Source: JAFGSG01 sp964626055 (lineage in GTDB: Bacteria > Spirochaetota > UBA4802 > JAFGDQ01). From it: a DNA stretch of 22,115 nucleotides. The number at the start of each line of letters is the position of its first letter. Position 1 is the first letter of the stretch. The translations under genes and the position numbers were made by a program. The notes under the pieces were generated by a model, which saw only the letters and a list, made by a program, of their open reading frames with translations, searched no databases and had not been told where the DNA came from. Shown piece after piece: positions 7,622 through 15,018 of this stretch. The stretch is from NCBI GenBank assembly GCA_964626055.1, contig CAZVDF010000054.1, positions 1 through 22,115 of the forward strand. Direction: 5' to 3'.

Positions 7622-7765
7622 TTTCAAGGCGTAATACCTCGACGCTTGCGTCGAGGATGTAAGCCTATCGATTTGCGGAGCAAATCGATAACGCCTTGAA
7701 ACATAATACCCCGCCGACACCGAAGGTGGCGGCCGGTACGCCAGTACCGGGGGCTTGCCCCGGGG
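7622..7765. repeat. Array of five perfect or near-perfect hairpins, two nested inside a third
   Basis: An outer 11-bp stem (7622-7632 with 7691-7701, perfect) encloses two hairpins. One has 8-bp arms at 7637-7644/7649-7656 and loop CTTG. The other has 11-bp arms at 7666-7676/7680-7690 and loop GGA. Together they form a three-way junction. Three more hairpins follow directly: 7711-7732 (CCGCC..GGCGG, loop GAA), 7733-7750 (CCGGTAC/GTACCGG) and about 7747-7765 (GGGG-CTTG-CCCC type). The short block TAATACC precedes both the first and the fourth hairpin, suggesting duplicated units. It is GC-rich in AT-rich surroundings. It looks like a composite palindromic (REP/MITE-like) repeat. Confidence 0.8.
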
Positions 7766-8019
7766 AATTTTATTAGCTTTTAAAAATATTTTTCAACGCA
7801 TTTCCTGAAAAAAATCAACAGCAAATTTTTGTATATTCGATAAATATTTCAATTGATTTTTATATTAATTAAAAATTTTTTTTATTCTATAAACACGAAT
7901 TTTGTTTTCAATTATCATCTTGTATCTAAATCATGTAAATAATTCATTGGATTTACCGTTCAATCGATAGTATCAGCAAATAATGTTATAAATGTCAGTC
8001 ACCCGATGCAATTAAGTAT
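7766..8019. other. AT-rich intergenic stretch without recognisable genes
   Basis: This is the remainder of the 520-bp divergent gap between the WG-repeat gene and the beta-barrel gene. It is very AT-rich with many T and A runs. I see no ORF, RNA gene or repeat in it. Confidence 0.5.
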
Positions 8020-8048
8020 TTGACTTTATACAATATTCGGCATAAAAT
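8020..8048 (+). promoter_or_regulatory. Sigma70-type promoter of the beta-barrel gene
   Basis: TTGACT (8020-8025), a 17-nt spacer and TAAAAT (8043-8048), close to consensus. Transcription would start near 8055, about 60 nt before the TTG start codon at 8117. Confidence 0.65.
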
Positions 8049-8116
8049 TATATTTTTATAAAATGAGTCTTACGTTCAATATCCCGGCCTTTATCGAAAT
8101 AACAAGGAGAATTAAA

Positions 8117-8716
8117 TTGAAAAAATCATTATTAATTCTATGCATGTTATTTTGCGGAACGGGCGCATTCGCGATCGGCAATATATATATAGATGGTATG
8201 GGAGCCTTCACCCAGGCAAGTGACGCAAAAAATCAGTTCGGCGGCGGCGGAAGCCTGCTTTACCAGGTAAGTGATGACTTTAACTTCTTTATAAAAAATA
8301 TTTTTAATCAGCGTAAAATTGAGAACGAGACTGTTACAGGCGAATCCTATTACGATAAATACAGATATTTTATGCATCTGGCAGGACTGGAATATCTGTA
8401 CAATATAAATAAATTGCCGCTTTTCTGGAAGAGTTCTCTCGGCATCGGAGCGGGTTCGGCAACTATTCAGACCGATTTTAATTCAATCAGCAGAAAATAC
8501 CTTGTGGATAAAGACGATACGGGCTTATGCATTGCATTCTGGACAGGGGCAATGTATGTCTTTACGCAGAGCATAAGCGTGTATATGGACATCGGGTTCC
8601 ATAAAACGTTTTTCTTTGATGAATTGAAAGATGAGAGCATTATAGGCTTTCAGGCAATTCTCGGCGTGCGGTTCACGCTATGGGGTATAAATAAATCGAT
8701 CTATAGCGAGTATTAA
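8117..8716 (+). CDS. Predicted outer-membrane beta-barrel protein
   Basis: A 199-residue protein. I chose the TTG at 8117 over the in-frame ATG at 8063. It has a strong RBS (AAGGAG, 7 nt upstream) and puts a clean signal peptide, (M)KKSLLILCMLFCGTGAFA, at the N-terminus, while the 18 codons before it look like leader sequence. The mature part alternates polar and hydrophobic residues with many Tyr, Phe and Gly. It fits a small 8-strand barrel: GGGGSLLYQVSDDFNFFIKN early, and GFQAILGVRFTLWG near the end. It ends in YSEY, so the C-terminal aromatic is Tyr. Small barrels are too divergent to name from sequence. Function is unknown. It converges with the lipoprotein gene 12 nt downstream. Confidence 0.75.
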   Translation: MKKSLLILCMLFCGTGAFAIGNIYIDGMGAFTQASDAKNQFGGGGSLLYQVSDDFNFFIKNIFNQRKIENETVTGESYYDKYRYFMHLAGLEYLYNINKLPLFWKSSLGIGAGSATIQTDFNSISRKYLVDKDDTGLCIAFWTGAMYVFTQSISVYMDIGFHKTFFFDELKDESIIGFQAILGVRFTLWGINKSIYSEY

Positions 8717-8728
8717 AATGATATTATT

Positions 8729-9247
8729 TTATTGAGTTATTGTTCCGACATAAAGTGCTTCTGTCCCACCATTAATAGTTAAACCGCTGCTTGAGCCAGT
8801 GATTGAATATGTAGTGTATGTCGTACCATGGGCATTGACATTTTTACTAAGAATATTTAATGTTAAATCGTCTGTTATATCTGCTCCCAAATTTTTTATT
8901 ACTAAACCATTTGTTGCAGCATTTAATGATAATGATCCGATAGGGATAGTAGAATAGTCATAAAATAGAATTTTAATATTGACTGTCGGATTAGGGGGTG
9001 GATTGGGGCTGTCAGTAAATCCGATACCAATATAATTTCTACCATTAATTGTACCGTTATAAATTATTGCATAATTTCCTGTCCCTAAAGTAGTATCAAA
9101 ATATGTACCAGTCCCTGGTACTGGTGAATTAAATTTTGTAAGCGAGCCTGACTTTATTCTAAAGCTCGTATCGCTTGTGCCTGAATCATCCTTGTCGCAT
9201 GCCGAAATAATTATAGCAAATACAAATAAAATAAAAACTTTTTTCAC
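8729..9247 (-). CDS. Small lipoprotein of unknown function
   Basis: A 172-residue protein starting at a GTG, with RBS GAGGA 6 nt upstream. The N-terminus MKKVFILFVFAIIISAC is a lipoprotein signal with a lipobox ISAC, so Cys17 would be acylated. The following DKDD would, under the E. coli +2 Asp rule, favour inner-membrane retention, but this rule is not safe outside Proteobacteria. The mature part is rich in Thr, Gly, Asn, Ser and short beta-strand patterns (GTGTYFDTTLGTGNYAIIYNG) and low in charged residues. No catalytic motif is visible and I do not recognise a family. It has its own promoter, with a palindrome in the spacer. Confidence 0.7.
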   Translation of the reverse strand: MKKVFILFVFAIIISACDKDDSGTSDTSFRIKSGSLTKFNSPVPGTGTYFDTTLGTGNYAIIYNGTINGRNYIGIGFTDSPNPPPNPTVNIKILFYDYSTIPIGSLSLNAATNGLVIKNLGADITDDLTLNILSKNVNAHGTTYTTYSITGSSSGLTINGGTEALYVGTITQ

Positions 9248-9298
9248 AAATTCCTCAATTAGTTTTAAAAATAATTTTAATTACTCACTTATGGCGAT

Positions 9299-9327
9299 TT
9301 GATAAATCCGTACAGGATTTTTGTCAA
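9299..9327 (-). promoter_or_regulatory. Promoter of the lipoprotein gene with operator-like palindrome
   Basis: On the minus strand: TTGACA (9327-9322), a 17-nt spacer and TATCAA (9304-9299), about 50 nt before the GTG. The spacer holds a perfect palindrome AAATCC-N5-GGATTT (9304-9320), placed where a repressor would block RNA polymerase. Confidence 0.55.
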
Positions 9328-9388
9328 GATATAATATATGATATTAACTATATATCATTATATCAATTATATAATTAAAATTATTTAC

Positions 9389-9417
9389 TTGATTTTATGT
9401 TTTTATGAAAAATAATA
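9389..9417 (+). promoter_or_regulatory. Possible ispG promoter, leaderless or nearly so
   Basis: TTGATT (9389-9394), a 17-nt spacer and ATAATA (9412-9417). The ATG of ispG is 6 nt after the -10 box and has no visible RBS, which would suit a leaderless transcript. The hexamers lie in very AT-rich DNA, so chance matches are likely. The rest of 9248-9388 holds only AT-rich imperfect repeats. Confidence 0.3.
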
Positions 9418-9423
9418 AGCAAA

Positions 9424-10521
9424 ATGAATACATTAAAACGTAGAAGAAATCTCACAAGAAAAGTAAACGTGCACGGGCTTGGAATAGGCGGAGATGCGCC
9501 TGTATCCATTCAATCTATGACAAATGTTCCGATAGAAGATGTTGGAGCTACTGTTAAACAGATCCGGGAACTGGCGAATAAAGGCGCGGATATGGTAAGA
9601 GTAGCTCTTCGCAACGAAGATTCAATCGAATATCTCAGGAAGATAAGAGCTGCGGTTGATACGCCTCTTTCAGCAGATGTGCATTTCAATTATAGAATAG
9701 CAATAATGGCAATAGACGCGGGCATTGACAAAGTAAGGATTAATCCGGGCAATATCGGCAGTAAAAGCAGAGTAAAAGAAATTGTTAAAGCTGCGAAGGA
9801 CCACAGTGTGCCCATACGCGTAGGCGTAAACGGAGGATCTGTAGATCTTAATAAATTTAAAGCGGTAAATCCGGATACGCTGGTGGAGTCCGCTCTCGAA
9901 CATATAAAAATTTTTGAGGATAATGATTTTACCGATATTGTAGTTTCAATAAAATCCTCGGATATTTTACAGACCGTCGAAGCAAACAGGCTGTTCTCGA
10001 CAATAAGGGATTATCCTTTGCATATCGGGCTTACGGAAGCCGGATACGGCCTCTCATGCACAGTCCAGAGTTCAGTCGCGATCGGCCATTTGCTGCTTGA
10101 AGGGATCGGGGATACGATAAGAGTATCGATGACCGGGGACCCTGTAGACGAAATCGCGGTCGCGAAAAAAATACTGGAGTCGGTCGGCGAGAGAAAACCC
10201 GTTATTCGTATAATCGCATGCCCGACATGCGGCCGCACGGACCCGTCGCTCGATATCCGTGGACTTGCGGAATCTGTTGAGAATGAATTGCGCGCGAAAT
10301 TCGAAAAAGAATTGCTGGCTGAAGGCCGGAGCATCACAGTCGCCGTTATGGGATGTGAGGTGAACGGCCCGGGCGAAGCCGCCCACGCCGATTTCGGCAT
10401 TGCAGGCGGCAGGGAAGGCGCTATGCTGCTTTTTTCCCACGGCAAAAAGCTCACAAAAATACATGCAAATGAAGCAGTTTCGGAGTTGTTAAATGAAATA
10501 GAAGCGGCATTGATCCATTAG
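9424..10521 (+). CDS. ispG: 4-hydroxy-3-methylbut-2-en-1-yl diphosphate synthase
   Basis: IspG (GcpE) carries out the reductive ring opening of 2-C-methyl-D-erythritol 2,4-cyclodiphosphate to HMBPP in the non-mevalonate isoprenoid pathway, using a [4Fe-4S] cluster. The N-terminal half is a TIM barrel (PVSIQSMTNV at 26-35, PLSADVHFNY at 81-90, RINPGNIG at 105-112). The C-terminal domain holds the cluster ligands CPTC (Cys266, Cys269), Cys311 and Glu318 in MGCEVNGPGEA (309-319). All are present at the spacing of the E. coli enzyme. The 365 residues match the short bacterial form, not the longer form with an inserted domain. The gene stands alone with no clear RBS, and the N-terminus MNTLKRRRNLTRKV suits the ATG at 9424. 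A hairpin follows the stop codon. Confidence 0.97.
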   Translation: MNTLKRRRNLTRKVNVHGLGIGGDAPVSIQSMTNVPIEDVGATVKQIRELANKGADMVRVALRNEDSIEYLRKIRAAVDTPLSADVHFNYRIAIMAIDAGIDKVRINPGNIGSKSRVKEIVKAAKDHSVPIRVGVNGGSVDLNKFKAVNPDTLVESALEHIKIFEDNDFTDIVVSIKSSDILQTVEANRLFSTIRDYPLHIGLTEAGYGLSCTVQSSVAIGHLLLEGIGDTIRVSMTGDPVDEIAVAKKILESVGERKPVIRIIACPTCGRTDPSLDIRGLAESVENELRAKFEKELLAEGRSITVAVMGCEVNGPGEAAHADFGIAGGREGAMLLFSHGKKLTKIHANEAVSELLNEIEAALIH

Positions 10522-10552
10522 GATATACCCCGGTATATTATTACCGGAATCC
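10521..10552 (+). terminator. Terminator-like hairpin after ispG
   Basis: CCGGTA (10530-10535) and TACCGG (10542-10547) pair around TATTAT. Flanking GGAT and ATCC lengthen the stem with a bulge. The following sequence is T/A-rich without a clean T run, so termination strength is uncertain. Confidence 0.45.
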
Positions 10553-10587
10553 ATTTTAAAATTATATTTTATTTATCAAAATATCCC

Positions 10588-10618
10588 GGAATACCCTGCA
10601 GCTTGCAGCGGGGATAAT
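10588..10618. repeat. GCTTGC-core hairpin, relative of the 7637-7656 hairpin
   Basis: The sequence ATACCCTGCAGCTTGCAGCG followed by GGGAT forms a hairpin with CTGCA/TGCAG arms. It shares the frame ATACC-(5 nt)-GCTTGC-(5 nt)-GGAT with the first inner hairpin of the 7622-7765 array (ATACC TCGAC GCTTGC GTCGA GGAT). The arms differ but each pairs with itself. This suggests a dispersed palindromic family in this genome. The remaining gap to asd (10619-10775) is AT-rich with no feature seen. Confidence 0.55.
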
Positions 10619-10775
10619 CCAATTTATCGTTACATACATATAAGAATCAATTATTTTGAGATGGGTTCTGGTATATTATTTTTTAACTTACGATATTTTT
10701 TTATTGCAAAAGAATGACTTTATTTTTTTAAGGTATGTAAATATTAACAATTAAATTCAGGTTTGAAGAGGCAAT

Positions 10776-11789
10776 ATGAAAAAATTTAATGTGGCAATAG
10801 CGGGAGCGACAGGGGCAGTAGGGGAGACCATGATGAAAATCCTTGAAGAAAGGAATTTCCCGGTAGATAAACTGGTTTTACTGGCGTCGAAAAGATCCGC
10901 GGGTAAAGAATTTATTTTTAAAAACAGGAAATATAAAGTTGAAGAATTAAAGCATGAGAGCTTTAAAAAAATAGATATAGCTTTATTCTCAGCCGGCGCG
11001 TCGATCAGCAGGGAATTCGTGCCGTCCGCAGTTCTGGATGGCGCTGTTGTGATCGATAACAGCTCCGCGTTCAGAATGGAAAAAGATGTACCTCTTGTAG
11101 TGCCGGAAGTCAATCCGAACGACGCTTTTAAGCATAAAGGCATAATCGCAAATCCGAATTGCACTACAATAATCATGGTCGTTGCCTTGAAGCCGATCCA
11201 TGATCACAGCAGGATTAAAAGAGTTGTCGTATCTTCATATCAGTCCGCTTCCGGCGCCGGTGCCAAGGGTATGTACGAACTGGAAACACAGGCAAAGGCA
11301 TGGGCGGCCGGGCATGAAATAAAGGTTGAGTTCTTTAAGCATCAGCTTCTGTATAATCTTATCCCTCATATCGATGTTTTCATTGATAACGGATATACCA
11401 AAGAAGAAATGAAGATGTATAACGAGACCCAGAAGATCATGGGAGACGACGCAGTTAAAGTCACTGCCACTTGCGTCAGGGTACCGGTGTTCACCGCGCA
11501 CTCAGAGTCGGTAACCATAGAGACCGAAAAGCCGGTTTCTCCGGAAAAGGCAAGAGAGCTTTTCAGCAAGGCTCCCGGGCTTCAGGTGTTCGATGATGTC
11601 GCAAACAATAAATATCCTATGCCTTTATTTGCCGCCGGAAAGGACGACTGCTATGTGGGCAGGATCAGAAAAGATGTCTCCTGCGAAAACGGGCTCACTT
11701 TTTTCATCTCCGGCGATCAGCTGAGAAAAGGCGCCGCGTTGAATGCCGTTCAGATAGCAGAACTTCTGATTGCCAAAATGCAGAAATAA
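10776..11789 (+). CDS. asd: Aspartate-semialdehyde dehydrogenase
   Basis: Reduces L-4-aspartyl phosphate to L-aspartate 4-semialdehyde with NADPH, the branch point to lysine/diaminopimelate, threonine and methionine. The N-terminal Rossmann motif is GATGAVGETM (10-19). The catalytic Cys129 lies in NPNCTTI (127-133). SASGAGAKGM (157-166) follows. The catalytic His242 lies in PVFTAHSESV (237-246). The 337 residues are typical for the bacterial enzyme, and the close N-terminal and GAGAKGM motifs fit the Gram-positive-like/archaeal-like ASADH branch more than the E. coli branch (inference). The RBS GAAGAGG is upstream of the ATG. It appears monocistronic, with an inverted repeat 7 nt after the stop codon. 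Confidence 0.96.
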   Translation: MKKFNVAIAGATGAVGETMMKILEERNFPVDKLVLLASKRSAGKEFIFKNRKYKVEELKHESFKKIDIALFSAGASISREFVPSAVLDGAVVIDNSSAFRMEKDVPLVVPEVNPNDAFKHKGIIANPNCTTIIMVVALKPIHDHSRIKRVVVSSYQSASGAGAKGMYELETQAKAWAAGHEIKVEFFKHQLLYNLIPHIDVFIDNGYTKEEMKMYNETQKIMGDDAVKVTATCVRVPVFTAHSESVTIETEKPVSPEKARELFSKAPGLQVFDDVANNKYPMPLFAAGKDDCYVGRIRKDVSCENGLTFFISGDQLRKGAALNAVQIAELLIAKMQK

Positions 11790-11795
11790 TCCGTT

Positions 11796-11832
11796 ATTTT
11801 TCTGTTTGACAAATCTGAAAAAACAGAAAAAT
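11796..11832 (+). promoter_or_regulatory. 12-bp inverted repeat straddling a possible tatA-operon promoter
   Basis: ATTTTTCTGTTT (11796-11807) and AAACAGAAAAAT (11821-11832) are perfect inverted repeats. The left arm overlaps TTGACA (11806-11811), and an AATATT-like -10 falls 18 nt later at the edge of the right arm. It could be the asd terminator, or an operator/promoter for tatA-proA. The sequence does not decide. Confidence 0.4.
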
Positions 11833-11874
11833 ATTTAAGAGGATTATTTTTAAAAGTTTTCTGGAGGTAATTGT

Positions 11875-12048
11875 ATGGGTCTCGGGATGGGCGAACTTGT
11901 AATAATTTTTTTAATTGTGCTTCTTCTATTCGGAGCCGGTAAAATTCCAAAAATTGCCAAAGATATCGGCAACGGTATCAGAGAGTTTAAAAAAAGCCTG
12001 GACGGCACCGGTGAAGACAGGGAAGATAAAGAAAAAAAAGATAAATAA
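11875..12048 (+). CDS. tatA: Sec-independent (Tat) translocase subunit TatA/E, 57 residues
   Basis: TatA oligomers form the pore-like part of the twin-arginine translocase, which exports folded proteins across the inner membrane. The short protein has the full family layout. N-terminal MGLGMGEL is followed by one membrane segment (residues about 7-20, ELVIIFLIVLLLFG) and the FGAGKIP hinge (19-25). Then comes an amphipathic helix (PKIAKDIGNGIREFKKSL, 25-42) and a charged tail ending EDKEKKDK. A strong RBS (GGAGGT, 8 nt upstream) supports the ATG. Its stop overlaps the proA start (TAATG), so the two are translationally coupled. At 57 residues it is short for TatA (usually 60-90) but complete. 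No tatC is in the window. Confidence 0.92.
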   Translation: MGLGMGELVIIFLIVLLLFGAGKIPKIAKDIGNGIREFKKSLDGTGEDREDKEKKDK

Positions 12049-13310
12049 TGAAGGATACTGATTTTACAAATTATATTATTGATATCTGTCAGAGTTCAAA
12101 AGCAGCCTCGAGAATACTCGCAAACCTATCCGCAAACATCAGAAATGATGTTTTGTTTAAAATAGCAGTCTCTATAAGAGACAAATCCGGTTTAATTATT
12201 GACGAAAACAAAAAGGATCTGGCTGCGGCCGATAAGGCGGGTGTGACCGGAGCCCTGCGCGACAGGCTATTGCTTAATACTGACAGGATAGAAAGCATGG
12301 CGCGGTCAATAGAAGAAATAGCCAAAATGGAAGATCCGATCGGCAGAATAGAGTCGATGAACGTCAGGCCATCCGGCATAAGAGTCGGGCAGATGAGAGT
12401 TCCGATAGGCGTGATCGCGGTAATTTTTGAGTCACGGCCGAATGTAACTACCGACATCGCCGCCCTTTCGCTGAAATCCGGGAACTGCGCGATTCTCCGG
12501 GGAGGCAGCGAATCGATCCATTCCAACAAAGCTCTTTATTCCGCAATAAAGGAAGCGCTGAAAGTTTCACTCATACCCGAAGATGCTGTCAGGCTTATCG
12601 ATAAAACCGAGCACGAAGCAGTAACAGCACTTCTGAAAATGAACAAGTATATTGACATAGTTATTCCAAGGGGCGGCGAAGGCCTGATACGCATGGTCAC
12701 GGAGGAATCCCTTATCCCCGTCATAAAACATGACAAAGGAGTATGCCACACTTTTATCGATAAAAACGCGGTACCTGAAATGGCAATTGATATTTCCGTT
12801 AACGCGAAAGTTCAGAGACCGGGCGTCTGCAATGCTATGGAAACACTTTTGATCCACAAAGACTTTCCGGAAAAAGTAAGGCTGCTTAATGCGCTGTTAG
12901 AGAAGGGAGTGGAAATCAGAGGCTGCAGAAGAACCTTTGAATTACTGCCGGGAAAAATTAAGCCGGCGCAGGAAAAAGACTGGGGCGAGGAATATCTTGA
13001 TCTGATATTGTCTGTCAGGATAGTGGATTCCATGCAGGAAGCGATAGATCATATTCATAAATACGGTTCAAACCATTCCGAAGCGATCGTTACATCGGAT
13101 TATGAAAATTCCGAACGTTTCCTCAAAGAAGTGGATTCCTCGGCGGTATTTGTTAATTCCTCAACGCGTTTTCATGACGGAGGCGAATTCGGGCTGGGAG
13201 CTGAAATCGGGATATCCACACAAAAACTGCATGCGCGCGGGGCAATGGGTCTACTGGGCCTGACCTGCCTGAAGTATGTAATATACGGAAGCGGCCAGGT
13301 AAGACATTGA
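12048..13310 (+). CDS. proA: Glutamate-5-semialdehyde dehydrogenase (gamma-glutamyl phosphate reductase)
   Basis: Second step of proline synthesis: reduces gamma-glutamyl phosphate to glutamate 5-semialdehyde with NADPH. It belongs to the aldehyde dehydrogenase fold. The conserved stretches are PIGVIAVIFESRPNVTTDIA (119-138), LKSGNCAILRGGSES (142-156), IPRGGEGLI (206-214), HDKGVCH (228-234) and the catalytic Cys261 in VQRPGVCNAMETLL (255-268). FGLGAEIGISTQKLHARG near the C-terminus is also a family signature. The 420 residues are normal. The ATG overlaps the tatA stop by one base, and its own stop overlaps the UUG start of nadD. proB is not in the window. Confidence 0.97.
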   Translation: MKDTDFTNYIIDICQSSKAASRILANLSANIRNDVLFKIAVSIRDKSGLIIDENKKDLAAADKAGVTGALRDRLLLNTDRIESMARSIEEIAKMEDPIGRIESMNVRPSGIRVGQMRVPIGVIAVIFESRPNVTTDIAALSLKSGNCAILRGGSESIHSNKALYSAIKEALKVSLIPEDAVRLIDKTEHEAVTALLKMNKYIDIVIPRGGEGLIRMVTEESLIPVIKHDKGVCHTFIDKNAVPEMAIDISVNAKVQRPGVCNAMETLLIHKDFPEKVRLLNALLEKGVEIRGCRRTFELLPGKIKPAQEKDWGEEYLDLILSVRIVDSMQEAIDHIHKYGSNHSEAIVTSDYENSERFLKEVDSSAVFVNSSTRFHDGGEFGLGAEIGISTQKLHARGAMGLLGLTCLKYVIYGSGQVRH

Positions 13311-13897
13311 AGATAGGACTGTTTGGCGGAACATTTAATCCCGTTCACTTCGGACACCTTATAAACGCAGAAATTATCAAAGATAATTTCGGACTGGATA
13401 AAATCCTTTTTATTCCATCCAGATATCCGGTGCATAAAAATCTCGAGGGAAACGTTTCCCCTGAAGACAGATTCAATATGCTGAAGCTGGCTGTTGAAGG
13501 CAATTCCGACTTTAACGTATCGAGAATTGAACTGGACAGGAAAGACGACTCGTATTTTATTATTACTTTAAATCAGCTTAATGATATCTATAAAAATGCG
13601 GAACTTTTATTATTGATTGGAACGGATGCTTTCAATGAAATAAATACCTGGAAAGATTCGAAAGAAATTCTTAAATCTGTGTCGTTTATAATTATGAAAC
13701 GCCCCGGATTCGATACTATCGATCGTAAAATACTTGAGACGGCAAGAGATGTTAAAATATTCGAGAATCCTCTAATAGAGATCAGTTCATCGAAAATCCG
13801 GGATAATGTTAAAAATAAAAAATCCATTAGATACATGGTGCCTCTTAAAGTGGAAGATTATATATTAGCAAAGGAGCTTTATAAATTTGAAAAATAA
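13307..13897 (+). CDS. nadD: Nicotinate-nucleotide adenylyltransferase
   Basis: Transfers AMP from ATP to nicotinate mononucleotide to form deamido-NAD, the penultimate step in NAD synthesis. The nucleotidyltransferase motif GGTFNPVHFGH (7-17, with HxGH-type His14 and His17) starts the protein. IPSRYPVHK (36-44), IGTDAF (104-109) and ISSSKIRD (159-166) complete the family pattern. The 196 residues are typical. The TTG start at 13307 is supported because it places the GGTFNP motif at the usual distance from the N-terminus, and because it overlaps the proA stop (TTGA). It overlaps the next gene by 11 nt. The proA-nadD-lytR-rsfS order is known from spirochaetes and other bacteria. Confidence 0.96.
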   Translation: MKIGLFGGTFNPVHFGHLINAEIIKDNFGLDKILFIPSRYPVHKNLEGNVSPEDRFNMLKLAVEGNSDFNVSRIELDRKDDSYFIITLNQLNDIYKNAELLLLIGTDAFNEINTWKDSKEILKSVSFIIMKRPGFDTIDRKILETARDVKIFENPLIEISSSKIRDNVKNKKSIRYMVPLKVEDYILAKELYKFEK

Positions 13898-14996
13898 AGT
13901 CGTTCGGATCGTCATTCTGCTTGCGGCGCTGATTTTTTTTCTGTTCATTTACACATATTATAAAAAAAGCACGAGGAATGCCGTTGAAACTTTCGCAGAA
14001 AGCGGGAAGTTAATAAATATACTTTTCGCGGGAAGTAATGCATTTAATCGCAACAAACATTCATTTTACGCGATAGTGTCATATAATCCTGAAAAAAATA
14101 AAGTCGGAATTACTTTTATCCCCCCGGAATTCAGAATAGATCTTAACGGAAGGGGTAAAAAGTTTCACAAAATCAATGAGATAGATATCAATGACTTTAA
14201 AAGTCTGAGCGCCTCTCTGGAAAGGGATCTGAAACTGAATATTCCGTTCTATACCGTGTTTTATTCGCCTGATGTTGAAAGGCTGGCAGATATGATTGAA
14301 GGCATTGATCTTTATTTGATGGATGGCGTTAATATCCAGGGGACACATTTCGGTCTGAATTATTTTGACGGGGTCAAGGTAAACGAGTATATTAACTCAG
14401 TTGAAGAAAATTCAATTTTCAGGAAATATGACAGGATACAGGATATTCTTCTGACTCTGTTTTATAACAAAAAAAAATACGAAAAGTATTTCAACGTTGA
14501 ATTTGTTTCGGAAATTTTAAAAAGTATAAAGACGAATTTTCTTTCGCAGGAAATAGTATCGCTCGCGAAGTTACTTTACAAGAAAGATGCGGACATCGCC
14601 TGCGCAATTTTACCCGGTATAATGAATAAGGACGGTTTTTACGTGATTGATGATATTACCTATAAGATATATAAGAATGATTTTTTAAAAAGGCTGGTTG
14701 TTGACAGCGAAACCGAGCAGCAGCCGAAAGTGAAAATATTGAACGGCACCGATATCGCCGGACTGGCCAGAAAAATAAGATATAAATTTGTTACGCAGGG
14801 ATTTAACGTAGTGGAATTCGGGACTGCTCCTTATCCCATGTTTGAAAAAACCGTTATAATCAACCGTCGGGGAGAAATCGCTTCCGTCAGAAAAGTTTCG
14901 GAATTGCTGGGCGTTAATAACATTTATCATATTATTGACAGCAGCCAGCTGACCAATGTGCTTGTTATCATCGGCAGGGACCTGGCGAAGCAGTAA
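13887..14996 (+). CDS. LytR-like membrane protein: degenerate LCP domain plus LytR_C domain
   Basis: A 369-residue protein. One N-terminal membrane anchor (residues about 6-24) puts the rest outside the inner membrane. Residues about 42-240 align in outline with LytR-CpsA-Psr (LCP) enzymes, which transfer glycopolymers to the cell wall. However, the expected R/SD..I motif reads NKHSFYAIVS (56-65) and the IPRD motif reads IPPE (78-81). KIN (95-97) and an R..YDRIQ segment (179-185) remain. Residues about 280-366 match LytR_C (KVKILNGTDIAGLA at 281-294). Start: TTG at 13887 with RBS AAGGAG, inside nadD. It sits between nadD and rsfS as in other genomes. It probably lacks transferase activity and may have a structural or binding role (inference). 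Confidence 0.8.
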   Translation: MKNKVVRIVILLAALIFFLFIYTYYKKSTRNAVETFAESGKLINILFAGSNAFNRNKHSFYAIVSYNPEKNKVGITFIPPEFRIDLNGRGKKFHKINEIDINDFKSLSASLERDLKLNIPFYTVFYSPDVERLADMIEGIDLYLMDGVNIQGTHFGLNYFDGVKVNEYINSVEENSIFRKYDRIQDILLTLFYNKKKYEKYFNVEFVSEILKSIKTNFLSQEIVSLAKLLYKKDADIACAILPGIMNKDGFYVIDDITYKIYKNDFLKRLVVDSETEQQPKVKILNGTDIAGLARKIRYKFVTQGFNVVEFGTAPYPMFEKTVIINRRGEIASVRKVSELLGVNNIYHIIDSSQLTNVLVIIGRDLAKQ

Positions 14997-15018
14997 ATCA
15001 ATTAATCTGGATTTTTAC

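Noticed and set aside
7622..7765. CRISPR array
   Set aside because: The units are unequal palindromes without equal-length spacers or a constant repeat, and no cas gene is nearby.
8063..8116. In-frame ATG upstream start for the beta-barrel protein
   Set aside because: It has no good RBS and would place 18 polar codons before a clean signal peptide. TTG 8117 has AAGGAG at ideal spacing.
10011..10464. Two overlapping minus-strand frames of 130-147 codons within ispG
   Set aside because: Antisense shadows of the GC-richer part of ispG, with no independent signals.
14956..15018. Upstream in-frame start for rsfS
   Set aside because: It lies inside the LytR-like gene and adds 21 residues unlike the family. 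GTG 15019 matches the family start.
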